DNA of 64,000 bases, from positions 1 to 64,000 of IMG/VR virus record IMGVR_UViG_3300028571_001454. One strand, given 5' to 3'. The notes below the pieces were generated by a model. The model was not told the origin of the DNA. It did no database searches and saw only the letters and a program-made list of their open reading frames with translations. A program made the translations under genes and the position numbers. The DNA is from a virus. Positions 42,454-51,370 of the stretch are shown in pieces (the stretch's first letter is position 1; each line of letters starts with the position of its first letter).

Positions 42454-42624
42454 TCAAGAATCACAATCATTTTCTTTACCACTTGACGAAATATATTCAT
42501 CCAGAGTTACTTCTAGCGTTTCTAGTTTTTTACGCATTTCATCACATTTCCTACATAATTCAGTTTCTATATATTCTTTGATTGTATCTATTTCTAGTCT
42601 TAAGTTTACAATATAATTATTCAT
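42454..42624 (-). CDS. Coiled-coil peptide
   Basis: 56 residues from the ATG at 42624, heptad-like helix with CRKC. Overlaps the upstream gene by eight bases. Unknown. Confidence 0.5.
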   Translation of the reverse strand: MNNYIVNLRLEIDTIKEYIETELCRKCDEMRKKLETLEVTLDEYISSSGKENDCDS

Positions 42625-42973
42625 GATTGGTATGCTGTGGATTATTTTTATTAGGAAGCCAAAAGACCATTTCGTTGGAATTATTATCCCAAGCACATTC
42701 TATCTTACCGCTTGCTGCTAGTTTAGCAATACCAACACCATATAGCCAATCTCTAATATCATCAAAGATATTATCAAAGATGTCTTCATCAATAATATAG
42801 TCATTGTTCTCATCTAAGCCAAGACTCTGAGAGCGTATCATATTGATGATTTGTTCATTAGAAATAAACTCATCAAGATTCTCTGTATATGTTTCGCTAA
42901 AAGAGTCTGCCGCAGCTTTTCTCATTGAGTCAGCAAACCCACGAAGATCTACTATGCTATATGTGTTTCCCAT
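42617..42973 (-). CDS. Hypothetical protein, paralogue of 19983-20390
   Basis: 118 residues. The tail (LAASGKIECAWDNNSNEM, then VFWLP) mirrors the tail of the gene at 19983. Acidic middle. Unknown function, perhaps a winged-helix hairpin. Confidence 0.6.
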   Translation of the reverse strand: MGNTYSIVDLRGFADSMRKAAADSFSETYTENLDEFISNEQIINMIRSQSLGLDENNDYIIDEDIFDNIFDDIRDWLYGVGIAKLAASGKIECAWDNNSNEMVFWLPNKNNPQHTNHE

Positions 42974-42986
42974 CTTTATGCTCCAA

Positions 42987-43268
42987 TTAAATAAATTTCT
43001 TAAGACTTTGGCTGCTTGGTTCTATTTTAGCACGCTCTATCAGATTGTCAATAGTGTTCTGTAAACTATAGTCTCCTCTATCTAACCATTTCTTATCTTC
43101 GTAAAGAGCGGTTGTAATTTGGGGCAGGTAGAACTGGATAGCTCGCTCAAATTCTTCTGGGAAATATGTTTTAAGAATACGTTCGATATGGTAGAGACTA
43201 TCTACTATTTTGTCTCTATTATCAAGGAGACTATTGATATTATCTTTTTGCTCTTGAGTAAGAGACAT
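42987..43268 (-). CDS. Helical hypothetical protein
   Basis: 93 residues from the ATG at 43268 (GGAGG upstream), helical (NINSLLDNRDKIVDSLYHI). Unknown. Confidence 0.6.
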   Translation of the reverse strand: MSLTQEQKDNINSLLDNRDKIVDSLYHIERILKTYFPEEFERAIQFYLPQITTALYEDKKWLDRGDYSLQNTIDNLIERAKIEPSSQSLKKFI

Positions 43269-43675
43269 TACGCCTCCACCTTTTGTTTGAGTTTCATGAG
43301 CTTGTGCTTGATCTTCCAAACATGGGTTTCTTTGTTCTGAATGTCTGGCCCCATATAGATATGACAGAAGCCTTGGTGCTTGTCTAGCCCCCATGCTTTA
43401 ATTCCATGCTGGTCGATACCCTCGACAACAAAACGACCCCTATAACCCATCGGAATGAAGTCTCCACCCCTTGCAAAGTATGGGCCAGAAGAAACTTTTA
43501 TACGATCACCTTTAACTAAATCTTTCCAGTTAAAATCTCTAATAATTTTAGTATTTTTTGCTTCTTTGCTCTTTGGTTTAAAAGAAAACATTTCTCCGCA
43601 CTCTTTACAAATATATGAACGGGGGCCATTTTTTTCAGAACCGCAGCGATCACATTTTTTATAGCCTTTTGGCAT
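43268..43675 (-). CDS. Zinc-ribbon plus SH3-like protein
   Basis: 135 residues. Two CxxC pairs (CDRCGSEK, CKECGEM), then LVKGDRIKVSSGPYF, a small beta-barrel resembling SH3-like modules. Its start and the next gene's start coincide at 43268. Transcription from the adjacent sigma70-like promoter. Nucleic-acid binding is plausible. Confidence 0.6.
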   Translation of the reverse strand: MPKGYKKCDRCGSEKNGPRSYICKECGEMFSFKPKSKEAKNTKIIRDFNWKDLVKGDRIKVSSGPYFARGGDFIPMGYRGRFVVEGIDQHGIKAWGLDKHQGFCHIYMGPDIQNKETHVWKIKHKLMKLKQKVEA

Positions 43676-43723
43676 GGTTGGTGTATTCCTGTATATGCGT
43701 GAAGATGACTGAGATACTCTCTC

Positions 43724-43751
43724 AGTATAACTGATATATCGGTCTTGTCAA
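43724..43751 (-). promoter_or_regulatory. Sigma70-like promoter
   Basis: Minus strand TTGACA, 16-base spacer with ACCGATAT, TATACT; about 50 bases before the ATG at 43675. Confidence 0.8.
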
Positions 43752-43782
43752 GAGCCAAACTTTAGAAAAAAGGATAGTGAAG

Positions 43783-44463
43783 ATGCCAGCAAAAAGACAA
43801 AAATTTGAAAAACAAGAATTGCATGAACTATATGTTGAACAAAATTTATCTATGTTTGAAATATCACAAATAAAAAATTGTTCTGAAAGTTTTATAAAAA
43901 CAAATTTAGATTATTATAATATACCCATAAAAAGTTGTTCAGATTATGTTAGATTGACGCTTGGTAAAATAGAACTGATTCAAGAATACGTAAAAAACAA
44001 TAAATCAATACAAAAAATAGCACAAGACTATAATACGGGCTATACGAATATTCAAACACTACTCAAAAAATATAAAATACAAAAAAGAGAATGTCATAAA
44101 TTTAAACGAGGTCAAGATAATCCATTGTGGAAAGGTGGTGAAATTATTCCAGCAAGTTTACATTATGACTATAAACACGGAGCAAAAAGAAGAAATTTAT
44201 TATTTGATATAACTATTCAAGATATGGAGGAACAATATATCAAACAAGATGGTGTCTGTGCTATATCTGGTATTAAATTAAATATTTCTGCTTCTAGGAA
44301 CAAAACAAAAGAATCTACAGCGTCATTAGATAGAATAGATAGTTCAAAGCCTTATATCAAAGAAAATATACAGTGGGTACATAAAACAATTCAACAAATG
44401 AAATGGAACATACAGCAAAATGAATTTATAGAATGGTGTAAAATTATTGCTAAAAATAATTAG
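43783..44463 (+). CDS. HNH endonuclease with helix-turn-helix head
   Basis: 226 residues from the ATG at 43783 (AAAGGA upstream). The head has repeated HTH-like units (LSMFEISQIKNCSESFIK, SIQKIAQDYNTGYTNIQ), suggesting DNA target reading. HNH core CAISGIKLN, then ASLDRIDSSKPYIKENIQWV. Its stop overlaps the phosphatase stop on the other strand (TTAG). A GGTGTA box near 43680 may drive it, about 100 bases upstream. Confidence 0.78.
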   Translation: MPAKRQKFEKQELHELYVEQNLSMFEISQIKNCSESFIKTNLDYYNIPIKSCSDYVRLTLGKIELIQEYVKNNKSIQKIAQDYNTGYTNIQTLLKKYKIQKRECHKFKRGQDNPLWKGGEIIPASLHYDYKHGAKRRNLLFDITIQDMEEQYIKQDGVCAISGIKLNISASRNKTKESTASLDRIDSSKPYIKENIQWVHKTIQQMKWNIQQNEFIEWCKIIAKNN

Positions 44464-45146
44464 ATGATATCCACATAATTTATTTTAATGTGACCATTTT
44501 TAATTGAAATATATGAGCATGGATGATCTGTCCAACATCCACTATTATAGTAGTTAGTTGATCCAGAAACATCGGTAGTAGCTAAATGAGTATGACCACA
44601 AATTATTGAGTCACACTTTTTTAAGGAGCAATATAATTTGGCTCTTTCGCAAACTTCCTGAGAACATCTTAAAAAGGTTTTACTTCTGCGTTTAGCAAGA
44701 TTACTATAGTATACTCCAGCGTATATCTGTAACCACCGATAAATGCAGTCAGCTATTTTAGTTAGTCTAGGATATTTAGAAATAACATTATCAAAAATAT
44801 CACCATGTAGAATTAGAATCTTTTCATCTCCGCTGATAAAACTATACTCATTCATAAAATCAACACCAATCAAATGGCTTACCATATCGGCAGGCCCATC
44901 ATGGTTGCCACTAATCCAGATAACTTTAATAATGTCAGATATTTTACGGATTTGAGATAGTATCTTCCAGTGGTCTTTTTTAAGTTTGCGAAAATCCCAA
45001 CTATCAAACAAATCCCCATTAATTATCAAAGTATCAGTATCAGTCTCTCCAAGTTCAATCCTAGATAGAAAAGATGCTAGAGTTTTAGCCTGACAAACAT
45101 TACTCCCTAAATGAATATCGCTAATAACTATAGCGTCAAAAGTCAT
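44460..45146 (-). CDS. Metallophosphatase, LpxH-like
   Basis: 228 residues. Calcineurin-type motifs: SDIHLGS at 9-15, NGDLFDSWDF near 43, SGNHDGP near 79, HGDIFDN near 113, CGHTHLAT near 186. The long insert after the fourth motif resembles UDP-2,3-diacylglucosamine hydrolase. Substrate on a phage is unknown. It overlaps the upstream gene by four bases. Confidence 0.82.
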   Translation of the reverse strand: MTFDAIVISDIHLGSNVCQAKTLASFLSRIELGETDTDTLIINGDLFDSWDFRKLKKDHWKILSQIRKISDIIKVIWISGNHDGPADMVSHLIGVDFMNEYSFISGDEKILILHGDIFDNVISKYPRLTKIADCIYRWLQIYAGVYYSNLAKRRSKTFLRCSQEVCERAKLYCSLKKCDSIICGHTHLATTDVSGSTNYYNSGCWTDHPCSYISIKNGHIKINYVDII

Positions 45147-45550
45147 ACAACATACCCCTCTTTTTCTGCCTCACTATCACAAAGAGTTTTAATCCACGCA
45201 GGAATAGGTTCTCCATCGTCATCTTTCCTTTGTTTGCGAACTTTTCCTTTTTCTCCGGTTACTTCACAAGTAATATAGCTCATACTTTCTGCCATTTCTA
45301 TTGCTCCTTTGATAAAATCATCAGCAGCGTAAGCATAAGCTCTTAGTCCTCCAAACTTTTCTTTAATTTGTTGCCAACAAAATAGGTCTAGAGGCTCATT
45401 GAGTTTTTTCTTACGAACAAGATGAGTATCCACAATATAACAAAGTCTAGACAGAATTTCATACCAACCATCATCACACTCTAAGTATTTGAGATTCTTA
45501 AACTGCTCTGGGTATTGTTTTATTAATTTATCCGTTAGCTCAGGACTCAT
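45143..45550 (-). CDS. Conserved-type hypothetical protein
   Basis: 135 residues. KEKFGGLRAYAYAADD and a C-x-V-TGEKGK tail resemble a phage family with a damaged zinc-binding end. Unknown. Confidence 0.55.
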   Translation of the reverse strand: MSPELTDKLIKQYPEQFKNLKYLECDDGWYEILSRLCYIVDTHLVRKKKLNEPLDLFCWQQIKEKFGGLRAYAYAADDFIKGAIEMAESMSYITCEVTGEKGKVRKQRKDDDGEPIPAWIKTLCDSEAEKEGYVV

Positions 45551-45812
45551 TGTAGTTCACCTTGTGTATAATGCGCGTTCCTAGATGACCATTGCTCAAT
45601 TCACTATCATCTTTCATGGATTCACTACAAATTCTTTCAAATTCTTTACGATCAATCTTTCGACCATCAATAATATTTTCGTCTAAATATTTTTGCGTTA
45701 GATATTCTGGATGATCAATCAGTACGGTATCATAAGCGTGTTCAAGATTTTTTGCTTCAATAATATACTTATGACGAAACAAAGAAACTGTACTAACTTC
45801 AAAAAGAGGCAT
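45540..45812 (-). CDS. Hypothetical protein
   Basis: 90 residues; VDHPEYL-type helix after a beta segment (SLFRHKYIIEAKNLEHAY). Served by the promoter at 45848. Unknown. Confidence 0.5.
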   Translation of the reverse strand: MPLFEVSTVSLFRHKYIIEAKNLEHAYDTVLIDHPEYLTQKYLDENIIDGRKIDRKEFERICSESMKDDSELSNGHLGTRIIHKVNYNES

Positions 45813-45847
45813 AATAATCTCCTGGATATTGGACTGAATTGACTTGT

Positions 45848-45876
45848 AGTATATCCTACTTATCGGGTATTGTCAA
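45848..45876 (-). promoter_or_regulatory. Sigma70-like promoter
   Basis: Minus strand TTGACA, 17-base spacer with CCCGATAA, TATACT. It lies at the end of the broken gene at 45860-46566. Confidence 0.83.
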
Positions 45877-46566
45877 GTGGTAACTTGAGAAGTTTTGACA
45901 TAAATTCTATTCTTAAATCATCTACACTTCTATCCTTAAAGAGTTCAGGATATTTATTTCTAATTAATCCCATATTACTGTGCGCTAAATGAATAACTAA
46001 CGACTGAGAATTATCTTGATTGTATTCATAAAAATTACAAAATTTTGGTCTTTCTCTAGAGAAATAACACCAATTCGTTTTCATAAGTTCTGACTTATTG
46101 TGTACAAAAAATTCTTGATCATGATAGCACGGTGTAATTTTTTTGTTTATCAAATTATCAATATTCTCAAGAGACATACTGATCATTGCTTCGCACAGTA
46201 TTTGCATCTCTGATGGTCGTCCACTACCAAAACAAGGACAACATTCATCCATAAGATGTAATTTATCTATTGGTTGTTCTGGTAAAAAGCCATTATTTAT
46301 TATATCATAATCACTGAAGTAAAATTTTTCTTCATTTTTAGTTGCATAAGCTAACCATCTTTTATAGCAAGACATGCCGTAGTTGGTTATTGGCTTATTA
46401 ATAATGCTTAAATGTATTTCTTGCATTTTTTCTATAAACTCATCATAGAACACATTTTTTTGTGCATCTATTTCTGATAGAACTATAGCATCAAAACCAT
46501 ATTTCTCCCAACTATGCTTCCATAACTCTAGAATTTCTGTTTGTCTAGGAACATTTATATCTTCAT
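45860..46566 (-). pseudogene. Frameshifted glycosyltransferase-like gene
   Basis: AGGA and an ATG at 46566 give only three codons before TAA. The long open frame begins in another frame at 46567 and runs to 45860 without a good start. It reads ILELWKHSWEKYGF, then YGMSCYKRWLAYA and FSDYDIINNGF, a pattern of a bacterial glycosyltransferase-like family. A one-base deletion near 46555 would explain it. Either a recent loss or a recoded start. Confidence 0.6.
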
Positions 46567-46576
46567 TTTACTGTTC

Positions 46577-47128
46577 CTATTCTTTAGCGTTAAAAAGTTT
46601 TTTTAGTTCTTTGAAACTCCACGGTTGTCCGAATGGTTTATTATAGTTAACTGTATTATCTACACCAACGTCTAGAGTTTTTCTGTTAGATAGTCTATCT
46701 TCATGATCTAGTTTAGAATGAACATGACCAAATAGCATCCAGCTACCCTTATGACTAGCGGGCCAAGAGCGATGAGGATAATGACTAAGATATATTCTTT
46801 GATTACAATATATGATCTCTTTCACTTCCTGTATGCTACTAAATCCATTCATATTGGCAGCATTACTATCAATAAAGTCTGTTCTTTTATCATGATTACC
46901 AAGTATAAGATGAACATCTTGACAAAGTATTCTTAGTCTATATTCTATAGGTTTTTTACCCTTAAAACAAAAATCCCCCAGAATGTACAGAGTATCGTCC
47001 TGTCCAACAACTTCATTGATGTTGTCAAATATTACTTGATCCATTATATGGACATTATCAAATTGACGATTACAATGCTTGATTATATTGTAATGTCCAA
47101 AATGAGTGTCGCTAGTAAAATATATCAT
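46577..47128 (-). CDS. Metallophosphatase
   Basis: 183 residues. TSDTHFGH at 5-12, LGDFCF near 50, GNHDKR near 77, SHYPHRSWP near 113 and GHVHSKLD near 133 are the calcineurin-type motifs. A small family member common in phages, possibly acting on nucleotides or RNA ends. Follows the gene at 47131 by two bases. Confidence 0.8.
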   Translation of the reverse strand: MIYFTSDTHFGHYNIIKHCNRQFDNVHIMDQVIFDNINEVVGQDDTLYILGDFCFKGKKPIEYRLRILCQDVHLILGNHDKRTDFIDSNAANMNGFSSIQEVKEIIYCNQRIYLSHYPHRSWPASHKGSWMLFGHVHSKLDHEDRLSNRKTLDVGVDNTVNYNKPFGQPWSFKELKKLFNAKE

Positions 47129-47130
47129 AT

Positions 47131-47352
47131 TTACTTATTATCTGGATTCCAATTGATTTCCAGTAATTCAGTTGTGTTTTTTATTTTATCGTCATCATAA
47201 TAACAATCACTATCAGTTCCTGTAATCTGTTGATATTTTTCGGGCCAAACTCCATGAAGAATATTCATTAGACTTTGACCACGCCTCCAATTAAATTGAT
47301 TGCTTGTCTGATCAACCAGTTTAATAAAGTCATTGTATATCATTTGATTCAT
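47131..47352 (-). CDS. Hypothetical protein
   Basis: About 73 residues from the ATG at 47352; RRGQSLMNILHGVWPEKYQQ suggests a small helical domain. A start at 47343 is also possible. Unknown. Confidence 0.55.
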   Translation of the reverse strand: MNQMIYNDFIKLVDQTSNQFNWRRGQSLMNILHGVWPEKYQQITGTDSDCYYDDDKIKNTTELLEINWNPDNK

Positions 47353-47584
47353 TTTCTTTCCATAGGTCATGATCAATCATTGGAACATTATCAGAATTAA
47401 ATAACATTTTTCTTTCTTCACGCAAACCACCTATTTCTTTTCTTTGAATTCTTATTTCATTTTTAAGGGATTCTATCAAATAGTTTTGATGCTGAACAGT
47501 TTTTTCAAGCCTATTAATATAAGTATCTATATCAAAATATGGATCTGATTTGTCTATTGATGTCATAATTTTATTCCAATTCAT
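47330..47584 (-). CDS. Coiled-coil protein
   Basis: 84 residues, long heptad-like helix (INRLEKTVQHQNYLIESL). Overlaps both neighbours. Unknown. Confidence 0.55.
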   Translation of the reverse strand: MNWNKIMTSIDKSDPYFDIDTYINRLEKTVQHQNYLIESLKNEIRIQRKEIGGLREERKMLFNSDNVPMIDHDLWKENESNDIQ

Positions 47585-47909
47585 TCTGAGTATATTCTTT
47601 GATAGTCCATCCTAGGTCTAATAAATCTGATCGGATTTCATCCGTAACAAAACTCTCTCCAACATATCCATCATGATGACTGCCTATTCCAGAACAATAC
47701 CAATCAATATAACTCTCACCCACATCTCGTATGTCTGCTAAAATACCTCCAGCATATCTCCAAGAACAACTCCATTCTTCATCATCCTTATAGAATAAAT
47801 TGTTGCACATAGAGGCATAAAGATTTTGGCTGTAAGATTCGCTACTTGAACATTTATCTGTAATATAATCTGATTTGATAAGATCATGTTCTAGATTAAC
47901 TTTTTTCAT
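47571..47909 (-). CDS. Conserved phage-type protein
   Basis: 112 residues from the ATG at 47909. SCSWRYAGGILADIRDVGE and YIDWYCSGIG, then LDLGWTIKE, is a pattern I know from many phages. Unknown function. Overlaps the upstream gene by four bases. Confidence 0.65.
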   Translation of the reverse strand: MKKVNLEHDLIKSDYITDKCSSSESYSQNLYASMCNNLFYKDDEEWSCSWRYAGGILADIRDVGESYIDWYCSGIGSHHDGYVGESFVTDEIRSDLLDLGWTIKEYTQNELE

Positions 47910-48679
47910 GACCACAACTCCTTACGGATTTTAATTAATTCAATAAGCATTTTTGTATCTTCTTTTTCATAGTCTGCTTCAATTTTTTCAAGTTTTTTGA
48001 AGTCATACAATTCTTTTCTTGTTATCTTGCCACCCATCAAATTGTCTTCTTTATTTTTATCCCAATTTAATCCAGCAACAACCATTGGTTCTGGTCGATT
48101 AGGGCGATCTTTCCACCACAGATAAAGTTTTCTTATTTTTTGTGCATTAATTGCTTGGTGAGTTGGTTTTCCATATTTAGGATCTTTTTTATCTACTCCC
48201 CAATCCTTATTATACTTTAAGTCACAAGCCCATTTGAGATGATCTAATCCTGCCTGTTCACATCGTCCTTTAATAAATTTATATTTACGCTCAGGATATG
48301 CTTTCATAGTATAAGCCAGTTCAACCTCAACATAAATAACTAATTCATTAAAAATTCCATGAAGAATTCTGTAGTCAAACTCATAATAATGACCTGGCTT
48401 TAATCCAGTTTTTAAATAGTGAAGTTTATCTATCCAACGATTACCTATATAGTATTTTATCTCACTGTAAATATCCGCAGGAAGCATGATCAAATCCTGT
48501 AGTTTATTCAAAACCTCTTCTGCCAACCAAAATCGTATTGGTCTTTTCTTTTTTTGTTCTTTTTTCCACTCGTCCCATTTACCCCACTCTAAAGCATACG
48601 GTTTCTTTTCTCCACGAATAAAGTCCGCAAACTTGGAACAATTCCAGTAATTTACTCTTGACCTTGGTCTGAACCACAT
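47906..48679 (-). CDS. Conserved phage-type protein
   Basis: 257 residues, rich in Trp and aromatic residues (WNCSKFADFIRGE, LYLWWKDRPNRPEPM). Similar proteins occur in unrelated large phages without assigned role. Confidence 0.6.
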   Translation of the reverse strand: MWFRPRSRVNYWNCSKFADFIRGEKKPYALEWGKWDEWKKEQKKKRPIRFWLAEEVLNKLQDLIMLPADIYSEIKYYIGNRWIDKLHYLKTGLKPGHYYEFDYRILHGIFNELVIYVEVELAYTMKAYPERKYKFIKGRCEQAGLDHLKWACDLKYNKDWGVDKKDPKYGKPTHQAINAQKIRKLYLWWKDRPNRPEPMVVAGLNWDKNKEDNLMGGKITRKELYDFKKLEKIEADYEKEDTKMLIELIKIRKELWS

Positions 48680-48693
48680 ATTAACACCGTTCT

Positions 48694-48876
48694 TTAAAGT
48701 TCAATATATTTTAGTATGGTCAATATTCTTCGTGCTAATGCGGCACCACCAACAATTCTGCCATCATTATAATCTTCTCCGTATCCAGAGGTAGACTCAT
48801 GATTTTTTTGATCTTGAATCTTTCGATTGCATAATTTGATAATTTCAAGAATATTGGCTTTTTCTATTTCATTCAT
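48694..48876 (-). CDS. Small hypothetical, paralogue of 62569-62730
   Basis: 60 residues from the ATG at 48876. YNDGRIVGGAALARRILTIL matches the pattern of the gene at 62569. Unknown. Confidence 0.55.
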   Translation of the reverse strand: MNEIEKANILEIIKLCNRKIQDQKNHESTSGYGEDYNDGRIVGGAALARRILTILKYIEL

Positions 48877-48892
48877 ATGAATAACTTTCCCG

Positions 48893-49129
48893 TCACAAAA
48901 TAGGTTCCTTAGTCTCTGCATCAAGAACAGGATTATCAAAAGATTCCACTAGTCTTTGTAGGGTAACTTTTAGATCTTCCAAACTTTCTTCCATAATTCT
49001 AATAGGTTCTTCTGTCCAGCCTTTTATTTTTCCATCTTCATCATAATAAACTTCATGGATAGCATAATAAATACTATCATCCATGTTAGCTATTGGGTCA
49101 ATATGTCTAATTATTCTATGATTCCACAT
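48893..49129 (-). CDS. Small conserved phage-type protein
   Basis: 78 residues. MWNHRIIRH, YAIHEVYYDEDGKIKGWTEE and LEDLKVTLQRLVES fit a common small phage protein type. Unknown. Confidence 0.6.
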   Translation of the reverse strand: MWNHRIIRHIDPIANMDDSIYYAIHEVYYDEDGKIKGWTEEPIRIMEESLEDLKVTLQRLVESFDNPVLDAETKEPIL

Positions 49130-49204
49130 GATTAACTCCTTGTATTAAAGCAGAATTGGTTTTGGTCATTTACGAAAACTTTTCTGCAAACAAAACCTAC
49201 GGCT

Positions 49205-49248
49205 GTTGATTATGGGGATACCCGCGACCCCAACCTTTCGGCATCAAC
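49205..49248 (-). other. Nested RNA hairpin
   Basis: Outer GTTGAT/ATCAAC and inner GGGG/CCCC pairing immediately after the metallophosphatase stop (49244) and before the gene at 49129. No T-run; terminator or regulatory role unclear. The rest of the gap 49130-49204 shows a small GAAAA/TTTTC hairpin and nothing else. Confidence 0.5.
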
Positions 49249-49849
49249 TATTTATAGTATACGTCTCCAACTCATTAAGGCAAGTAAAATTCGTTCGACC
49301 ATAGGTTATACTGCGTGACTGATGCCAGTGTCCAAAAAACCAATACTCAGGCTCATGAATATTTAATAACTCTTGCAAAGCCCACCCTGTTGTATTTTCA
49401 TATACTCTTTGATTTGGTTTCAGCATCATAGCAGCAATATTTTGTGGACATTCATGAGTGATAACAATTCTAGGCTTATTTTGTCTATAAAGCTCTCTAG
49501 CCTCCATAAACTGATCAATGCTAACTTGCTCTTGCTCCCACCAATCTATCCCTATTGTTCTATATTGACGATCAATACTATATGCTCCACGATAATAGAA
49601 AAACTCTATTCTATTAAGAGAAGTATATCCGTAATCACCCAAAAAATGAGAATGGTTATAGCAATCGTTGTAATTATCATGATTTCCCGGTAAGATTAAA
49701 TGTTTAGTAGAATCAACACTCTTCAATGTATCATAGTTAAATCCAAAGTCCCCCAACTGTAATGTGTATGGGTGACGATCTTTTTCTCTGATAATTTCAT
49801 GGTAACGTCTATATTTACCATGAACATCGCCAATAATTGTTATACTCAT
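49244..49849 (-). CDS. Metallophosphatase
   Basis: 201 residues. GDVHGKYRR at 7-15, LQLGDFGFN near 31, LPGNHDNYND near 52, ITHECP near 129, FFGHWHQS near 171. The third metallophosphatase of the window; all three differ in length and inserts. Shares its start base with the stop of the upstream gene. Confidence 0.82.
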   Translation of the reverse strand: MSITIIGDVHGKYRRYHEIIREKDRHPYTLQLGDFGFNYDTLKSVDSTKHLILPGNHDNYNDCYNHSHFLGDYGYTSLNRIEFFYYRGAYSIDRQYRTIGIDWWEQEQVSIDQFMEARELYRQNKPRIVITHECPQNIAAMMLKPNQRVYENTTGWALQELLNIHEPEYWFFGHWHQSRSITYGRTNFTCLNELETYTINS

Positions 49850-50070
49850 TATAGATCAATATTAATTTGTTGTTCACTAAGAAGTCTATAGAATTCTGTA
49901 CGAATTTTATCTAAAGCATCTCCAGCGTCCTGAAAATCATTAGAATATTTCTGCCATGATCGAAGTTGTTGACTAAAATCCCATAAGAAAGAATGAATCC
50001 TAGTTGACTGACTCATAATCTCATATTCATGTTGATCTTCTGGTAAATTAAATTCAAAGATTGCTTTCAT
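49849..50070 (-). CDS. Small conserved phage-type protein
   Basis: 73 residues: IFEFNLPEDQHEYEIM then IHSFLWDFSQQLRSWQKYS, a recurring small phage protein. Unknown. Confidence 0.6.
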   Translation of the reverse strand: MKAIFEFNLPEDQHEYEIMSQSTRIHSFLWDFSQQLRSWQKYSNDFQDAGDALDKIRTEFYRLLSEQQINIDL

Positions 50071-50092
50071 AATATAATTCTCTTTAATAGAT

Positions 50093-50134
50093 AATAATGT
50101 ATGGGGATTGAAGTTATCTCACCCCACCATTATT
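50093..50134 (-). other. Nested RNA hairpin
   Basis: Outer AATAATG/CATTATT and inner GGGG/CCCC pairing between two genes, just downstream of the secreted protein at 50147. Built like the other two hairpins here. Possible terminator. Confidence 0.5.
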
Positions 50135-50146
50135 AACAACAATTTC

Positions 50147-50458
50147 TTACTTTACTACAGTGTTACATTTGCCACTATTACAAAAACTCTTGGTTACTAT
50201 TCTTGAACGAACGGTATTATTCCTATTATCAATTACTGACCTTGTTGTTGAAGAACTGTTACTAGTTAGTTCGTGACTAGTAACTACATATCCGTTTCGG
50301 AGAATACCCCGGCGACGAATATTACAATCTTTACAAACAGGATTGGTTGTCTCGTTATCAACAACCACAACACTAATAGGTTCCGCTAGAGTTGGCTCTC
50401 CACCAAAACAAGTTGTAGTAAACCCTAGAATAAAAAGTGATAGAATACTATATTTCAT
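50147..50458 (-). CDS. Secreted small protein
   Basis: 103 residues with a signal peptide (about 1-18, ILSLFILGFTTTCFGG). The mature part has CKDC and two late cysteines and many Thr/Ser/Arg. Unknown. Confidence 0.65.
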   Translation of the reverse strand: MKYSILSLFILGFTTTCFGGEPTLAEPISVVVVDNETTNPVCKDCNIRRRGILRNGYVVTSHELTSNSSSTTRSVIDNRNNTVRSRIVTKSFCNSGKCNTVVK

Positions 50459-50481
50459 AATTTCTCCTTAAATAATTTAGA

Positions 50482-50826
50482 TTAACGATATCGACGGCAA
50501 CAAAACCATCGACCATTACTTCCTTGTGCATACCCAACATCAACTGTTGTTAGTCTGGTATCATTTGCAAAACAGCAATTGCTATAAGCCTGCTCTCTGC
50601 TATACCCACTACCACAACCTTCATATCCGCTGTTACCTCCAAAATGTCCAACATAATTTTTAGACGCCATAGTATTAGCAACACCCTGAGCAGTAGAGTT
50701 ATCTACATTGGTAGTGTAGGATGTGTTATTACTAGTAGTATAATTATATGTTCTTTTACGAGGAGCAGCCTCACAAATAGTAGCTAAAGACACAATCAAC
50801 AATATAAAAAATAAAATCCTTTTCAT
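50482..50826 (-). CDS. Secreted protein of planctomycete-like type
   Basis: 114 residues with a signal peptide (about 1-20, ending CEAA). MASKNYVGHFGGNSGYEGCG, then QAYSNCCFAND and WFCCRRYR form a cysteine-rich domain that I associate with planctomycete secreted proteins. Suggests host origin; function unknown. AAGG-type site upstream. Confidence 0.65.
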   Translation of the reverse strand: MKRILFFILLIVSLATICEAAPRKRTYNYTTSNNTSYTTNVDNSTAQGVANTMASKNYVGHFGGNSGYEGCGSGYSREQAYSNCCFANDTRLTTVDVGYAQGSNGRWFCCRRYR

Positions 50827-50880
50827 TTTATACCTTTCTTAAAAAGTTAGTCATGACAATACAATTCCACAGTTACAGTT

Positions 50881-51105
50881 CTATTTGTATATTTCTTGAG
50901 CGTTTATGAGCAATACTGGTTTTTCCTTGTTTGTATCATCGGAGATCATCCATGTATCACAAAAATGTTCATCTCCAGTCTCAGCATCGTGAATTATGAC
51001 AGGGGCACTCCAATCAAATTTTCCTAGATTTCTAAAATCATGAGCTTGATCATGAAGGAAATTATAAAGATCAAGCCATGTCATATTTTGTATTGGTCTA
51101 GACAT
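50881..51105 (-). CDS. Hypothetical protein
   Basis: 74 residues from the ATG at 51105 (AAGGAG upstream). WLDLYNFLHDQAHDF, then APVIIHDAETGDE; a common phage type. Unknown. Confidence 0.6.
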   Translation of the reverse strand: MSRPIQNMTWLDLYNFLHDQAHDFRNLGKFDWSAPVIIHDAETGDEHFCDTWMISDDTNKEKPVLLINAQEIYK

Positions 51106-51118
51106 TATTTCTCCTTGA

Positions 51119-51337
51119 TTATCTTGCACGACGATTTGCTCTGTCAAGTATACGAATAGTTTCTTTAGCATTACTAGGAACCATCACTAAACTTGGTGCG
51201 GTCTTATGTCCCCAATCCATAAAGCCTACAGCCTTTTTCTCTGCTGAACATTCCTTACAAAGTATATTTCTATTTGTTTCAACAAGAAACTCATACCTCT
51301 CAACACCAACGCAATTTTTGCAATAAATACAGTTCAT
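51119..51337 (-). CDS. Small zinc-finger protein
   Basis: 72 residues. CIYCKNC and CKECSAEK form a zinc site. Transcribed from the adjacent promoter. Unknown. Confidence 0.6.
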   Translation of the reverse strand: MNCIYCKNCVGVERYEFLVETNRNILCKECSAEKKAVGFMDWGHKTAPSLVMVPSNAKETIRILDRANRRAR

Positions 51338-51370
51338 CGTGTCTCCAAAGAATAGGCTGGCAACACCTTA

